From Spisula solida (Eukaryota; Mollusca; Bivalvia; Venerida; Mactridae): a DNA stretch of 64,000 nucleotides. The first letter of the stretch is position 1, and every line of letters starts with the position of its first letter. This document shows, one piece after another, positions 1-12,910 of the stretch. The stretch is from assembly GCA_947247005.1 (NCBI GenBank), contig OX365944.1, positions 58,200,096 to 58,264,095 on the forward strand, written 5' to 3'. A program made the translations under genes and the position numbers. The notes under the pieces were generated by a model. It did no database searches. It worked only from the letters and a program-made list of their open reading frames with translations, and was not told the DNA's origin.

Positions 1-420
1 GACACAAACCACCAGGCAGACAACACAAACCACCAGGCAGACTACACAAACCACCAGGCAGACAACACAAACCACCAGGCAGACAACACAAACCACCAGG
101 CAGACAACACAAACCACCAGGCAGACGTCACAAACCACCAGGCAGACGGCACAAACCACCAGGCAGACGGCACAAACCACCAGGCAGACGGCACAAACCA
201 CCAGGCAGACAACACAAACCACCAGGCAGATGGCACAAATCACCAGGCAGATGACACAAACCACCAGGCAGATGACACAAACCACCAGGCAGACGACACA
301 AACCACCAGGCAGATGACACAAACCACCAGGCAGATGACACAAACCACCAGGCAGACAACACAAACCACCAGGCAGATGACACAAACCACCAGGCAGACA
401 AAACAAACTACCAGGCGGGA
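1..420. repeat. 21-bp minisatellite, about 20 copies
   Basis: Tandem copies of a 21-bp unit containing CACAAACCACCAGGCAG, followed by a variable four bases (acaa, acta, acgg, atga). The array is cut by the window start. Because 21 is a multiple of 3 and the unit lacks stops, frames on both strands stay open and give a seven-residue peptide repeat. I read these as translations of the array and not as genes. Confidence 0.97.
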
Positions 421-754
421 AAACATCAAATGCAACAGAAAGGAAAAACACTAATGAAAAAATGACAAAATTTTACCTGTCACAAAAAGAACAAGACAGG
501 ATTGCATTTTGTATATATGTATAAACATCAAAGATGGGAGTTTAACAAGATGGTGTGTATGATAGTTTGTTGAGCATGTAAAACATGGAAGATACAAGAC
601 GTTCTCTTCCTGCGCTAATAATATTACAACTATAGCTTACATTTACATAACAGACGTCCCTCCTCCACCCATACAGGAATTTATATGTTCCTTTGAAGCC
701 ATTGTTGGTGAATTATTGGTGGAGATTACAGTGTCAGGTAAGAGACAGGAAGTA
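421..754. other. Unique AT-rich sequence, nothing recognised
   Basis: No repeat structure, RNA or credible ORF seen. Confidence 0.6.
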
Positions 755-1066
755 TCAACAACATAAACACCATAACCATAATACTACTGCTATTATACAA
801 ACAACTATCAATCTTCCATAGACAACATAACTACCATAACCATAGATGAACATCATATTTCTAGAAACAAAGTTCAGTATTAAATACAGAACAACCTCGT
901 AGAGCAACACCCTTTTGGAGCTGCAAATATTGGCAACATTATACCATAACATTACTGATATTATACAAACAACATACCAATCTTCCAGAGACGACTCAGT
1001 AACCATAACTATAGATGTACATCATATTTCTCAGCATATATTTTTTCTAGAAAAAAAGTTCAAGGT
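755..1066. repeat. Degenerate tandem duplication, offset 168 bp
   Basis: The motif ATTATACAAACAAC occurs at 792 and 960. Around it both copies share the order: ccataac, attatacaaacaac, caatcttcca.agac, accataac.atagatg, acatcatatttct, and a tctagaaa..aagttca tail. A weaker third similarity starts near 1143 (accagtaaccataac). An 83-residue minus-strand ORF spans it and has no recognisable domain. Confidence 0.7.
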
Positions 1067-1709
1067 GGCGTACAAATGAACTTGTTTTGTACATGCAAGT
1101 TTGAACAAAATGGCAAAAGTGTCATTCACTTGCTTGCCACACCAGTAACCATAACAAAATGCATGTCATATTTCTTATGATGAATCCTGGTTAACAAAAA
1201 GATGTTTGAGACACTTCTATTGCGCATACATGCAAGTGTGAAGGTGTCCTTTGTCGTCAAATGGCAATCACATGCTCATCCCCACCAGTTTGCTCATCAT
1301 TGGAGCATCTTGTTTAATTGTGCAGACAAAAATATTAGGAAGAGCATGTCTTCTCAGTGGCATCCAATCCCAGTTGTATGATTTATAAAAGAAATGAAAA
1401 AGTGTCCCATATAACAATTCTTCAGACAACTCCTGCCTATTTCACAGTAGGAGTGAGTATGTACTACACATAGTTTAGATGCTTTCTCCACTCAGTATGT
1501 CAGAGAGTGCAGGCACATAATGCACCCTACCAGCTTAACCTACAATACTGGAATAATTTGTGCATATAATACAATTATTTGTTTCTAAATCTGTTCACAA
1601 GTTGGCATCTTATGTTATTATCCATTATCTTATAATCAGCACAATATGTCCATCTTCATAAAATACCAATGTATTGTGTTTCCAATGATTTCTCTTCTAA
1701 GCAGACTTG
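1067..1709. other. Unique sequence, nothing recognised
   Basis: AT-rich, no array, no ORF with recognisable features. Confidence 0.55.
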
Positions 1710-2090
1710 GTATTTATTGTTCACCGGTATCACTGTTCACCGGTATTCACCAGTATTCATTGTTCACCAGTATTCATTGTTCATCATCGGTATTCATTGT
1801 TCATCATCAGTATTCATTGTTCATCATTGATATTCATTGGTCATCATGGATATTCATTGTTCATCAGTGTTTCATTGTTAATTGGTATCCATTGTTCATT
1901 ATTAATATTCATTGGGCATCAAAATTCATTGTTCATCACCGGTATTCATTGTTTACCCAGTAGGTTTTCATTGTTCACCAGTATTCATTGTTCATCATCT
2001 GTATTAATTGTTCATCAATATTCAATGTTCTTTGGTCTTCATTGTTCATCAGTATTTTTTGTTCACCCAGTAGGTATACATACATTGTTC
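1710..2090. repeat. Degenerate ~21-bp minisatellite (GTATTCATTGTTCATCA)
   Basis: Imperfect tandem copies built on TATTCATTGTTCATCATC, with units of about 18 to 24 bp that drift strongly at both edges. Two overlapping plus-strand ORFs (1646-1963 and 1707-2099) are only the array read in two frames. Confidence 0.9.
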
Positions 2091-2669
2091 ACCATGTAAT
2101 GATGAGGTCAAGGCTACAACTCATTGATGCCTGTTACAGCAGATTGATGCAATATTTATACACAATTATTGGGATAAACATAAATCATGTAGTGTAATGT
2201 CCTAGCTATGATTTACTGCAAGACGTTGGCATCAGATTATTATACCTGCATTTATACAGATAGGGCAAAGGGTCAACATGCATTGCTACTGTGTGATTTT
2301 ACCACAGAAAGTACAATATGAGTACAGTAAGTACAATATAAGAGTTCAGACACTTCACATCTACTTAACTACAGATTCCTGTTTGGGGCCAGTTATAATG
2401 GCATCCTCATGTTAGGCTGGGTTGACACACGAAGTGACAGTCTCGAAAATGCCAACAATCATTAATTTAATATCCTCATTTATATAATATTGTATTGCCG
2501 ATCGATATTATATTCACGTAAAATATTGTAAACAAACAAAGATTGATTCAACTCGGGTGTTGAGCTACTATTGGTTGGCTTGTTTTTTATTTTATCAGTC
2601 CAGACTAGATCACATTTGTCTTCAGCAACAATGCTAAGCTAAGAAAAGACATACCCGAGAATTAGCTTG
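2091..2669. other. Unique sequence, nothing recognised
   Basis: A short local duplication of 'gtacaatat(g/a)agag' near 2311-2345 is the only structure seen. Confidence 0.5.
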
Positions 2670-2890
2670 TTGACCCTTATCAAAGTTTGAGTTGTATATT
2701 CGCTAACAGTAGCATTTGCAAACCGGTGTTGACCCTTATCAAAGTTTGAGTTGTATTTTCTCAAACAGTAGCATTTGCAAATCTGTTTGTTGACCCTGAC
2801 AAAGTTTGAGTTGTATTTTCGTAACAGTAGCATTTGCAAACCGGTGTTGACCCCTATCAAAATTTGAGTAAATGCAGCATTTGCAAATGG
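2670..2890. repeat. ~60-bp tandem repeat, four copies
   Basis: Four copies beginning TTGACCC at about 2670, 2728, 2790 and 2846. Each has CAAAGTTTGAGTTGTAT or a variant in the middle and CAGTAGCATTTGCAAA near the end. Copy 4 is shortened. The minus-strand ORFs across it (2639-2992, 2739-2924) follow the repeat. Confidence 0.9.
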
Positions 2891-4114
2891 ATGGAGCATT
2901 ATTACTAAACAGTTTACAGCCCACAAAACAAGAAATAGACTGTTGAGCAACATTCCTGGAACTACATTGTTATTGTACGGTACCCGTAGCAATATCTACA
3001 TAACATGCAATGATTTTATGTTTATTATCAGAGTTAATCATTTCTCAAAATGTTGGGGGATATAAAGTATGCAAGCATATAGATAACATGGCGAGTGTAA
3101 CCTTGAACAACCACATATACCTGCCCAAACGGAAATATGACCTTGAAACATAAATCACATACCAACATGTCTGCATGCTTTGGAGAACAGGATGAATATC
3201 TGTCCCCTGGGTAAATAGTTGTATAACTGTCCCCTATGGTACATATTTACCTTCATACCAGATACAAAATTATAGGTATGTCCTTGTTGGAAATGAAGTT
3301 TGAATGGTCTTGCTTTCATTACGCAAACTAATATATTTTAGGTTGAATGTGAAACAACTTCTACAACCAAATACTAGTCACTCTTGCACCTTATTTCTGA
3401 GGTATACATCCTCACTAGAGTTTGAGACAAGAGAAGCGTCCAGCTTTCCTCTTTTGAAAAGCATCAAGCAATGGAAATACTCAGGCTTCATTTTTAGTTC
3501 CTCTTTGCAGGTATGTTTTTGTACAAGATATGTGCAATGCTGTTTGAATACTTATGAACAACAAATATATTATTTTTTATTGTTTACGTCAGGAATTATT
3601 AAATGTAATTCAGATAATCTCATAGACAATAAAGGAAAGTTGGTGAAGTGTTTGAATAGAGGAGCAGACTAGAGTATTAATGCAGTCTAAGAATGCAGCT
3701 CTTCAATCAATATTCATTAGCTGACATAAAACCTTAAATACATTGTGCAAGCCAAGACTGTTCTGTTTTATTGCAGAGTTTAGAACTTTCTTGAAATTAG
3801 TTGGCTTGCGCATCTAACCTCATTATTTATTTTGTTTAACAATACATAAGGTTCAGACAATGGTATTTCATCATTATTTGACACAGTGACCCATTTCTAG
3901 TAGACCTTTTATAGGAACAATTTTGAAATGTGAAGAAACTACAAGGTTCGCTCACAGGGAAGACTGTGTATTCCCAACTGTGTTGCCTCTTTAAATAAAC
4001 TCTTTATTATTATTATTATGCTACAGTATATTTTTTATAAACAATCTAATTTTGGAGTCAAGGTCCAGTCACTGTAGACAGCTAGCTAAAATACTAATAG
4101 TTCACCATATGAGT
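2891..4114. other. Unique sequence with one weak ORF and an ATT-rich tail
   Basis: Contains a 122-codon plus-strand ORF (3304-3672) with no domain I recognise. A strong donor-like cag/gtatgt lies at about 3508-3513, so the first ~69 codons could be an exon, but nothing else supports a gene. Near 3995 an AATAAA is followed by a short (ATT)n run, which resembles either a SINE/LINE 3' tail or a polyadenylated transcript end. Confidence 0.35.
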
Positions 4115-5754
4115 ACAACATACCTAGCAACACCTCTGTCATGATTCTCTACATCCACAACATACCTAGCAACACCTCTGTCATATTCTCTACATCCACA
4201 ACATACATAGCAACACCTCTGTCATATTCTCTACATCCACAACATACCTAGCAACACCTCTGTCATATTCTCTACATCCACAACATACCTAGCAACACCT
4301 CTGTCATGATTCTCTACATCCACAACATACCTAGCAACACCTCTGTCATATTCTCTACATCCACAACATACCTAGCAACACCTCTGTCATATTCTCTACA
4401 TCCACAACATACCTAGCAACACCTCTGTCATGTCATATTCTCTACATCCACAACATACCTAGCAACACCTCTGTCATATTCTCTACATCCACAACATACC
4501 TAGCAACACCTCTGTCATATTCTCTACATCCACAACATACCTAGCAACACCTCTGTCATGTCATATTCTCTACATCCACAACATACCTAGCAACACCTCT
4601 GTCATGATTCTCTACATCCACAACATACCTAGCAACACATCTGTCATATTCTCTACATCCACAACATACCTAGCAACACATCTGTCATATTCTCTACATC
4701 CACAACATACCTAGCAACACCTCTGTCATATTCTCTACATCCACAACATGCCTAGCAACACCTCTGTCATATTCTCTACATCCACAACATACCTAGAAAC
4801 ACCTCTGTCATGTTCTCTACATCCACAACATGCCTAGCAACACCTCTGTCATATTCTCTACATCCACAACATACCTAGCAACACCTGTGTCATATTCTCT
4901 ACATCCACAACATACCTAGCAACACCTCTGTCATATTCTCTACATCCACAACATACCTAGCAACACCTGTGTCATGATTCTCTACATCCACAACATACCT
5001 AGCAACACCTGTGTCATATTCTCTACATCCATAACATACCTAGCAACACCTGTGTCATATTCTCTACATCCATAACATACCTAGCAACACCTGTGTCATG
5101 ATTCTCTACATCCACAACATACCTAGCAACACCTGTGTCATGATTCTCTACATCCACAACATACCTAGCAACACCTGTGTCATGATTCTCTACATCCACA
5201 ACATACCTAGCAACACCTCTGTCATATTTTCTACATCCACAACATACCTAGCAACACCTCTGTCATATTCTCTACATCCACAACATACCTAGCAACACAT
5301 CTGTCATATTCTCTACATCCACAACATACCTAGCAACACCTCTGTCATGATTCTCTACATCCACAACATACCTAGCAACACCTCTGTCATATTCTCTACA
5401 TCCACAACATACCTAGCAACACCTCTGTCATGTCATATTCTCTACATCCACAACATACCTAGCAACACCTGTGTCATGTCATATTCTCTACATCCACAAC
5501 ATACCTAGCAACACCTGTGTCATATTCTCTACATCCACAACATACCTAGCAACACCTCTGTCATATTCTCTACATCCACAACATGCCTAGCAACACCTCT
5601 GTCATATTCTCTACATCCACAACATACCTAGCAACACCTCTGTCATATTCTCTACATCCACAACATACCTAGCAACACCTCTGTCATGTCATATTCTCTA
5701 CATCCACAACATACCTAGCAACACCTCTGTCATATTCTCTACATCCACAACATA
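4115..5754. repeat. 41/42-bp minisatellite, left block
   Basis: About 40 copies of a unit containing TCTACATCCACAACATACC and TAGCAACACCTCTGTCAT. Units joined as gtcat/attc are 41 bp, those joined as gtcatg/attc are 42 bp, and a few with a duplicated gtcat are about 46 bp. Runs of 42-bp units stay in frame and give a 14-residue peptide repeat; 41-bp units break the frame. The array is continuous with 6405-7237 once the 650-bp element between them is removed. Confidence 0.97.
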
Positions 5755-6404
5755 CAGTCAACTCTCGTTATCTCGAATTTCACGGGACCGTGGAAATTAC
5801 TTCGACATAACGAAAATTCGAGATAGGATTTTCGGCATTGAAGTTGCAAGTTTTCTAGTTTCTGTCATTTTACGACGCCATATTGTTAGGGTCGTAAGAA
5901 CGATTCGTGAATATTGCTTGTTGTGATATTTATGTACATGTATTCCTCCTCGAAAAAATGCATTTTATTTTAATTATTATTTTTACAAACAATAATTGTT
6001 CGAGATGACTTGTTTATTGATGTTAGTACGTAACTTGAAGCTTTATGACATGTTTGCGGAAATTGTTGCAAACAAATATTTATTCAACAATGGCAGGCGT
6101 GAAAATTACAGGTAAATCGAAGATTTCAGACTGGCGAAGTGTGAAAAACATTCGACACTAGTCAAATATGATCAGACTTCGACCCGACTTCGAGATGAAC
6201 AATAGATTTAAAGTGCAAATTGGTTAATCGGGACCAAAAAATAATTCGACATAACAAAAAATTCGAGCCGAATTCGAGCCGAAACTTCGAGATGGGTCTC
6301 GAGATTTCATATAGACAAAGAAGGAGAAAAATCGGGACTTGAAAAAAACTTCGACATAACGGAAAATTCGATATAAGCGGGTTCGAGATAACGAGAGTTG
6401 ACTG
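5755..6404. mobile_element. 650-bp TIR element, Tc1/mariner-pogo type, TA target duplication
   Basis: It begins CAGTCAACTCTCGTTATCTC and ends with the reverse complement (GAGATAACGAGAGTTGACTG), an inverted repeat of about 23 bp. It is flanked by TA on both sides (5753-5754 and 6405-6406), and removing the element plus one TA restores the satellite motif CAACATACCTAGCAAC. Subterminal motifs TTCGACATAACG and AATTCGAGATA recur inside both ends, as expected for transposase binding sites. A 23-codon ORF (6090-6161, ATGGCAGGC...) could be a remnant of a transposase N-terminus, but it is too short to assign. The TA duplication and the CAGT start are typical of pogo/Tigger-like elements (family knowledge); non-autonomous status is seen directly. 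Confidence 0.93.
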
Positions 6405-7237
6405 TACCTAGCAACACCTCTGTCATATTCTCTACATCCACAACATACCTAGCAACACCTCTGTCATGATCTCTACATCCACAACATACCTAGCAACACC
6501 TCTGTCATATTCTCTACATCCACAACATACCTAGCAACACCTCTGTCATGATTCTCTACATCCACAACATACCTAGCAACATCTATGTCATGATTCTCTA
6601 CATCCACAACATACCTAGCAACACCTCTGTCATGATTCTCTACATCCACAACATACCTAGCAACACCTCTGTCATGATTCTCTACATCCACAACATACCT
6701 AGCAACACCTCTGTCATGATTCTCTACATCCACAACATACCTAGCAACACCTCTGTCATGATTCTCTACATCCACAACATACCTAGCAACACCTCTGTCA
6801 TATTCTCTACATCCACAACATACCTAGCAACACCTCTGTCATGATTCTCTACATCCACAACATGCCTAGCAACACCTGTGTCATGATTCTCTACATCCAC
6901 AACATACCTAGCAACACCTGTGTCATGATTCTCTACATCCACAACATACCTAGCAACACCTGTGTCATGATTCTCTACATCCACAACATACCTAGCAACA
7001 CCTCTGTCATATTCTCTACATCCACAACATACCTAGCAACACCTCTGTCATGATTCTCTACATCCACAACATACCTAGCAACACCTGTGTCATGATTCTC
7101 TACATCCACAACATACCTAGCAACACATCTCTCATGATTTTCTACATCCACAACATACCTAGCAACACCTCTGTCATGATTCTCTACTTCCACAACATAC
7201 CTAGCAACACATCTCTCATGATTTTCTACATACACAA
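6405..7237. repeat. 41/42-bp minisatellite, right block
   Basis: Continuation of the array at 4115-5754, richer in the 42-bp variant. This gives the longest in-frame stretches here (6473-6775 on minus, 6548-6844 on plus). The last copies (7100-7237) are diverged. Confidence 0.96.
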
Positions 7238-9085
7238 CATAGTTACCTGTCATGATTCTCTACCATACATCTATCAATCATGTGTCACCCTGGGGTAAGG
7301 ACAAATATAAGGAAAACAATTTTCTACCACATGAAACTTTCATCGCCACCTAGAAAGTTAAAATGTTCATAACCAATAAACATTATGTATACACTGTTGA
7401 CAACGGTTGACCTTGATAAGTTCTTGAAATGAATTCATGAACTTTTGGACATGAACTGTTCTTTAAGTGAGTTCATGAATGGTTGGTGAATTATTGATGA
7501 ATACTTGGGAGTTCATGAACTGTTCTTGATCCAGCCATAAATATTACCTGATGAACATTTCATGAACAATTATTTCTAGACTATTCTTAAACCGTCCTTG
7601 AACTATTCATCAATACATTTATGAAAAGTTCTTGAAGTTCTCATGAAACATGACTTCCTGTCACATGATGACGACATCACAGATTTTCGAAATAGCTGCC
7701 AGCATTGACATGTGCTGATGTTTGACAAATGTTTTATATAAATAAGTGATCTCATAAAAGGTTAGTTGCAGAGTTTAACATGTCAAGTTTAAAAGTAGCT
7801 TGTATGACTAATGTGTTATTATAAGAATAATTGTTCAAACTATAGGGAAGACAATTAGCAAGTGGGTGGGGTACGCTTAGCATGAGGTTTCCAGAGTGAT
7901 TATTCATGAAGTGTTCATGATGATAATGTGAACAGAAAATGCTGCAAAAGGTAGTTAAACAATTGTTCTGGTTGAGGAAAACAAGTGTAATGATAAAAAT
8001 ACAAGGACAGACAAGTCAAATAGTTCCTGCAAGCAAATGATGTACCGACTTCATTTGACAGAGAATTGACAGGATCTTCCACCTTCTATCTGCATAATTC
8101 AACAGCTGATGTGTATGAAAATAAACATGAAAATCTCAAAATTGTGAGAAAAAAATAAGCGCGATAGGCCGGTAGCTTTCAAATTGGGAAAACTATATGC
8201 ACGATAATTTGACAAACGAAATTTATCAACAAATTGTTAAATAATTTCATGTATAACAAACCAATTTTCAAGACACTTAATTGCATATTATGACTCCCTT
8301 GTTCCATATAATATTTATATGCTTATAAATAAAACCTTGTATCAGTTCATTAAAAGGTATTATCATAAGACATGTTTTCAGTGTTCAACAATATCAAAGA
8401 TCATAAATCAATTCCGATAATTCCATGACAATTGACTGGGAAGCGCTGTGCTTATGCAGCTGCAGTCACCTGCTGTTTAGATCCATGGTCTCAATATTGC
8501 CTAGCGCTCACTGAAATTTCGGACAGTTCTGATTTCTTCAGTAAATGAACTACTGCAATGCGACAAAGACCGATGTTATCCACATGGAATAATGGAATTA
8601 GTCTGGTTCACGACAGTCTTACAAAATGCATCTTTTTTTTGAAATCGTAAACCATCGAGAACAGGTCACGTGCTCCTCCATGGACTTTTTACTTTATGCT
8701 ATCCAATATACCTGCTTGCTCAAGGCTCGCAGGTACAATGTTCCAGTAGGTTTCATCAGATATTCAGGCAAGTAGATCATCCTTCAGCTATGTTCTAAAT
8801 TTGCGACTTTTGTGAACATGAACATACATGCAAAATGATTTTTGTTTTGTTTTGAAATATCATGAGTCAATCATTAATTGTACCTATATATACTTAAAAC
8901 ACATGTTTGTGTCTTCATGCACACAATAGAGCTTCATTTAATGCATTTTAATACGCTTAGTTTATTTCATGGGTTGTCCATGAACTGTTCATGAAGTGTT
9001 CTTAAACATTTCACACAGGCCTCAGGTCATGAACATTTGAAAAACTATGTTTCATGAACCGTTCACTGACAGTCCATAAACAGAA
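7238..9085. repeat. Field of degenerate GTTCATGAAC palindromes
   Basis: Loose, irregularly spaced copies of TTCATGAA, several of them the perfect palindrome GTTCATGAAC or joined as GTTCATGAACTGTTCATGAA. They cluster at 7425-7650 and 8955-9080, with sparser copies between (for example 7905-7920). Spacing is not constant, so this is an old or dispersed array and not a clean satellite. No credible ORF. Confidence 0.7.
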
Positions 9086-9368
9086 CAAGACTGCGTTCAA
9101 TAAACGCTTATGCCCCCTGTGGAAGCCTTGTCTATAAATAAGTCCAAAATTAGGTCAAGGTGAAGGTCAAAATGGGGTTAGGTGATACAGGTGTGTGGAG
9201 AGTGTTCATATACAACATCCATGCAAGTATAAAAGCTTTGTAGCAAGCCATATTAATGCTAGAAGAAACGGTCAATTTGGGTTAACCAGGACGGACGGAC
9301 GGACGAACGGACGGACGGACGGACGGGTGAATCACTATATGCCTCCCGATCTATCGATACGGGGGCAT
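9086..9368 (+). mobile_element. Pearl-like element, family 2, copy 1
   Basis: The 283-bp block is nearly identical to 16037-16298 except for the length of its (GGAC)n tract (about eight repeats here). Order: 5' CAAGACTGCGTTCAATAAAC, an ATGCCCCC motif, a body, (GGAC)n, then a 3' hairpin ATGCCTCCCG...CGGGGGCAT. ATGCCCCC near the 5' end and GGGGGCAT at the 3' end form a short inverted repeat. A 78-codon ORF crosses it but belongs to the repeat. A possible target duplication AAACAGAACAA lies just outside on both sides, with about 15 extra bases on the right. Confidence 0.88.
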
Positions 9369-9640
9369 AAAAAGGACATTGAAAAACAGAACAAAAATGT
9401 TCATGAACTGTTCATGAACCCCAAATGCTAAAGAATATTTCATGAATTTCGTTGGAATTAATAGTTCATGAACACTTCATGCCATAAGAGTTCATGAACA
9501 GTTCATGAACCTCAAATTTCAAGAACACTTCACTGAAATGTCCCATTTTCTGTTCACTGACAATTCATGAAATTGGTTTATGAACAAAACATGAACTATT
9601 CATGAATTATTCATGAACTGTAAAGCTTCATTGAGCAGGG
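9369..9640. repeat. GTTCATGAAC palindrome field, right block
   Basis: Dense copies of GTTCATGAAC and TTCATGAA, for example near 9400, 9462 and 9489. This continues the field interrupted by the pearl-like insertion. Confidence 0.75.
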
Positions 9641-11540
9641 GACATTATGTATACCCTGCTGACAACGGGTGCACTACAATCAAGATTGAGATAGGTATCA
9701 AAACTCTCAGTGATAATACAAGTTGTTAAAGGTCCGTATCACAATTAACCCCAAATATTTTAATATAAACTTAAAACAGATCATAAACAATAAAAGAAGT
9801 TAATATTTATGTTAATATGTATGTAATTGTCCAATAAACATTCATGTCTTTTATCGTTGACATCTGCAAACTTTATATGTGCCACTTTCTGATTTATTTC
9901 CTCCTCCTATATTACTAATATAAGTCAAAGGCCTAAGAGAACACAGTTATATGTGACAAATAATTTCATATCTGCTTAAGTTGGAGGTTAAGTTTATTTT
10001 ACATTTAATGGGATAGAAATATTATTGTCATTATTATAATATTATTACGCACAAAATGTGCCGACCTTTAATATTTGTTGTAACATTTATTTATGACTTG
10101 TTTTATTCACACATTTCATTCATATTTATATTTTGACTATTTATATGAGTTAGTCATGCTTGTTAGGTCATGTAGAATACTCTTGCTTAACTTTCAAACA
10201 GAAGGGAAACCTTTGAGGATTCAATATATATGACCATAAAATATAAGTAGGCAATAAACGACTAGTTTAGTATAACAGTCACTCTTAATGAATCATGACA
10301 AATATTATAACACCAATCTGGTTTTAGTTGTTAAGACTTTTTCATTGATCAAATCGAAACCAACAGAGGGACTGACCGATCTGCTGACTGATCGACAGAC
10401 TGAGGGAGTAACCGATAAGTGACTGACTTACTGACCCACTTAATGAATAACTGTCCCGCTGATCAACTGATTTTTAGACTGCTCAATTGACTGACTGATT
10501 GACAGAAGGACAGAGTGATCGAGATTATTGAGTTATTGATGTTAGAAATTTGGAAAATATGGCCTTACCCTCATGAAACTATTCATGAGGTAGTCTAAAT
10601 GTCAATGCAGGAATAAGTAAAGTTAAAGTTATAATAAAACTTGATAATACAAGGCTCAGCATTCATATTTCAAACAAGCATACATTATACTTAATCATGA
10701 ATGCTTTCTTAAAAATGTCTTTGAAACATTCACACATTTGAATTTCAGCCAAAATTCTTCATTTTTTATTTTATCATAGCAAATACAGATCTGCCTATAT
10801 TTTCATAACAACTCATTCTCACTTGTAATTCTGTCAAGTATATCTCAACTGAGAAATCTCCAATCTATAAGATATTATATATATTGGTACAAATCACTTC
10901 AAATTTTGATGATTATCAGATTTTAAGATGAATGCATGATCGGTACGCAATGCCTGGATGTAAAACTGCATGCCTGCAGACCCATTAGAGGAATCTATGT
11001 GTGATTCATACCTAGATTGTTCCAATAAAAAACATAAACTTGATACAATATTGATAGAAAATAAACCACAATCTTTATAATAGTTTTAGACTTTTGAGTT
11101 ATCAAACCACATTTATTTACAGCTAACAAACTCAATACTCCACGTCAAACCATGAGTGAAGACTCAGAGGAAAAGTCTTCACGGGAAGAGACGCAATACC
11201 CCCCGCCCCCCCCTGGCTCTTTCCAAATAGACTCATTGGTTCTTTAATGTGGCGGGTGTACAGCATACGACCACCATGCCGCCCATAGCACCTATGAGTC
11301 ACTCTACTACAAGTCATAATCGTTAACTGGCATATAAAATTCATGTAAAAATAGAGATTTTAATCAAATAATGTTCATGATTATTTCAAGTACTTCGCAC
11401 GATTCGCTAATAAACAATTTCCAAAATAGTGTTTTCAAAACTATTTTGATTTTCTTATCTAATAAAACAGTAAAAAGCCAACTGATAAATAATGGATAAA
11501 TCCAGAGGATATTGGCCTTAAACTTAATGAGTAACATCAT
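9641..11540. other. Unique AT-rich sequence with a GACT-rich patch
   Basis: Mostly featureless. Between about 10364 and 10525 there is a cryptically simple stretch rich in GACTGAC and TGACTGA. A C-rich run lies at about 11201-11214. A 70-codon minus-strand ORF (11132-11344) shows no recognisable feature. Confidence 0.5.
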
Positions 11541-12910
11541 ACAAGCCCTGTCATCATAATACAGACCCTGCCCTCATAATACAAGCCCTGCCATCATAAT
11601 ACAGGCCCTGTCCTCATAATACAAGCCCTGCCATCATAATACAGGCCCTGCCCTCATAATACAAGCCCTGCCCACATAATACAAGCCCTGCCCTCATAAT
11701 ACAAGCCCTGTCATCATAATACAGACCCTGCCCTCATAATACAGACCCTGCCCTCATAATACAGGCCCTTCCCTCATAATACAAGCCCTGCCCTCATAAT
11801 ACAAGCCCTGTCATCATAATACAAGCCCTGCCCTCATAATACAGGCCCTGCCCTCATAATACAGGCCCTGCCCTCATAATACAAGCCCTGCCATCATAAT
11901 ACAGACCCTGCCCTCATAATACAGACCCTGCCCTCATAATACAAGCCCTGCCATCATAATACAGGCCCTGCCCTCATAATACAGACCCTGCCCTCATAAT
12001 ACAGGCCCTGCCCTCATAATACAGGCCCTGCCCCCATAATACAGGCCCTGCCCTCATAATACAGGCCCTGCCCTCATAATACAGGCCCTGCCCTCATAAT
12101 ACAGACCCTGCCCGCATAATACAGGCCCTGCCCTCATAATACAAGCCCTGCCCTCATAATACAGGCCCTGCCCTCATAATACAGACCCTGCCCTCATAAT
12201 ACAAGCCCTGCCATCATAATACAGGCCCTGCCCTCATAATACAGACCCTGCCCTCATAATACAGGCCCTGCCCTCATAATACAGGCCCTGTCATCATAAT
12301 ACTAGCCCTGGCATCATAATACAAGCCCTGTCATCATAATACAGACCCTGTCATCATAATACAGGCCCTGCCCTCATAATACAGGCCCTGTCATCATAAT
12401 ACAGACCCTGTCATCATAATACAGGCCCTGCCATCATAATACAGGCCCTGTCATCATAATACAAGCCCTGCCATCATAATACAAGCCCTGCCCTCATAAT
12501 ACAGACCCTGTCATCATAATACAGACCCTGCCCTCATAATACAAGCCCTGCCATCATAATACAGACCCTGCCCTCATAATACAAGCCATGCCATCATAAT
12601 ACAGACCCTGTCATCATAATACAGACCCTGCCCTCATAATACAAGCCCTGCCATCATAATACAGGCCCTGTCATCATAATACAAGCCATGCCATCATAAT
12701 ACAGACCCTGTCATCATAATACAGACCCTGCCCTCATAATACAGGCCCTGTCATCATAATACAGGCCCTGTCATCATAATACAAGCCCTGTCATCATAAT
12801 ACAAGCCCTGCCCTCATAATACAGATAGCCCTGTCATCATAATACAGACCCTGCCATCATAATACAGGTCCTGTCATCATAATACAGACCCTGTCATCAT
12901 AATACAGACC
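11541..12910. repeat. 20-bp satellite, about 68 copies in near-perfect register
   Basis: The unit is ACAGGCCCTGCCCTCATAAT, with variable positions giving acaa/acag(g/a)ccctg followed by ccctc, tcatc or ccatc. From 11541 to 12820 there are 64 consecutive units with no insertion or deletion. The first length change is a 3-bp gain at 12821-12843. Variants form patchy blocks. Confidence 0.98.

Noticed and set aside
3304..3672. 122-codon ORF with an internal donor-like site as a real exon
   Set aside because: No recognised domain, no partner exons and AT-rich composition; kept only as a remark in the region entry.
6473..7298. Several 70-100-codon ORFs with 14-residue repeats on both strands
   Set aside because: They are translations of the 42-bp units and break wherever a 41-bp unit occurs.
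9195..9431. 78-codon ORF sharing its first half with 16146-16349
   Set aside because: The shared part is the pearl-like family-2 body; the Asp/Gly/Arg/Thr stretch is the GGAC microsatellite.
11541..12910. Centromeric or telomeric satellite
   Set aside because: Only 1.4 kb long, unit unlike the TTAGGG telomere, and flanked by ordinary unique sequence and a MITE.
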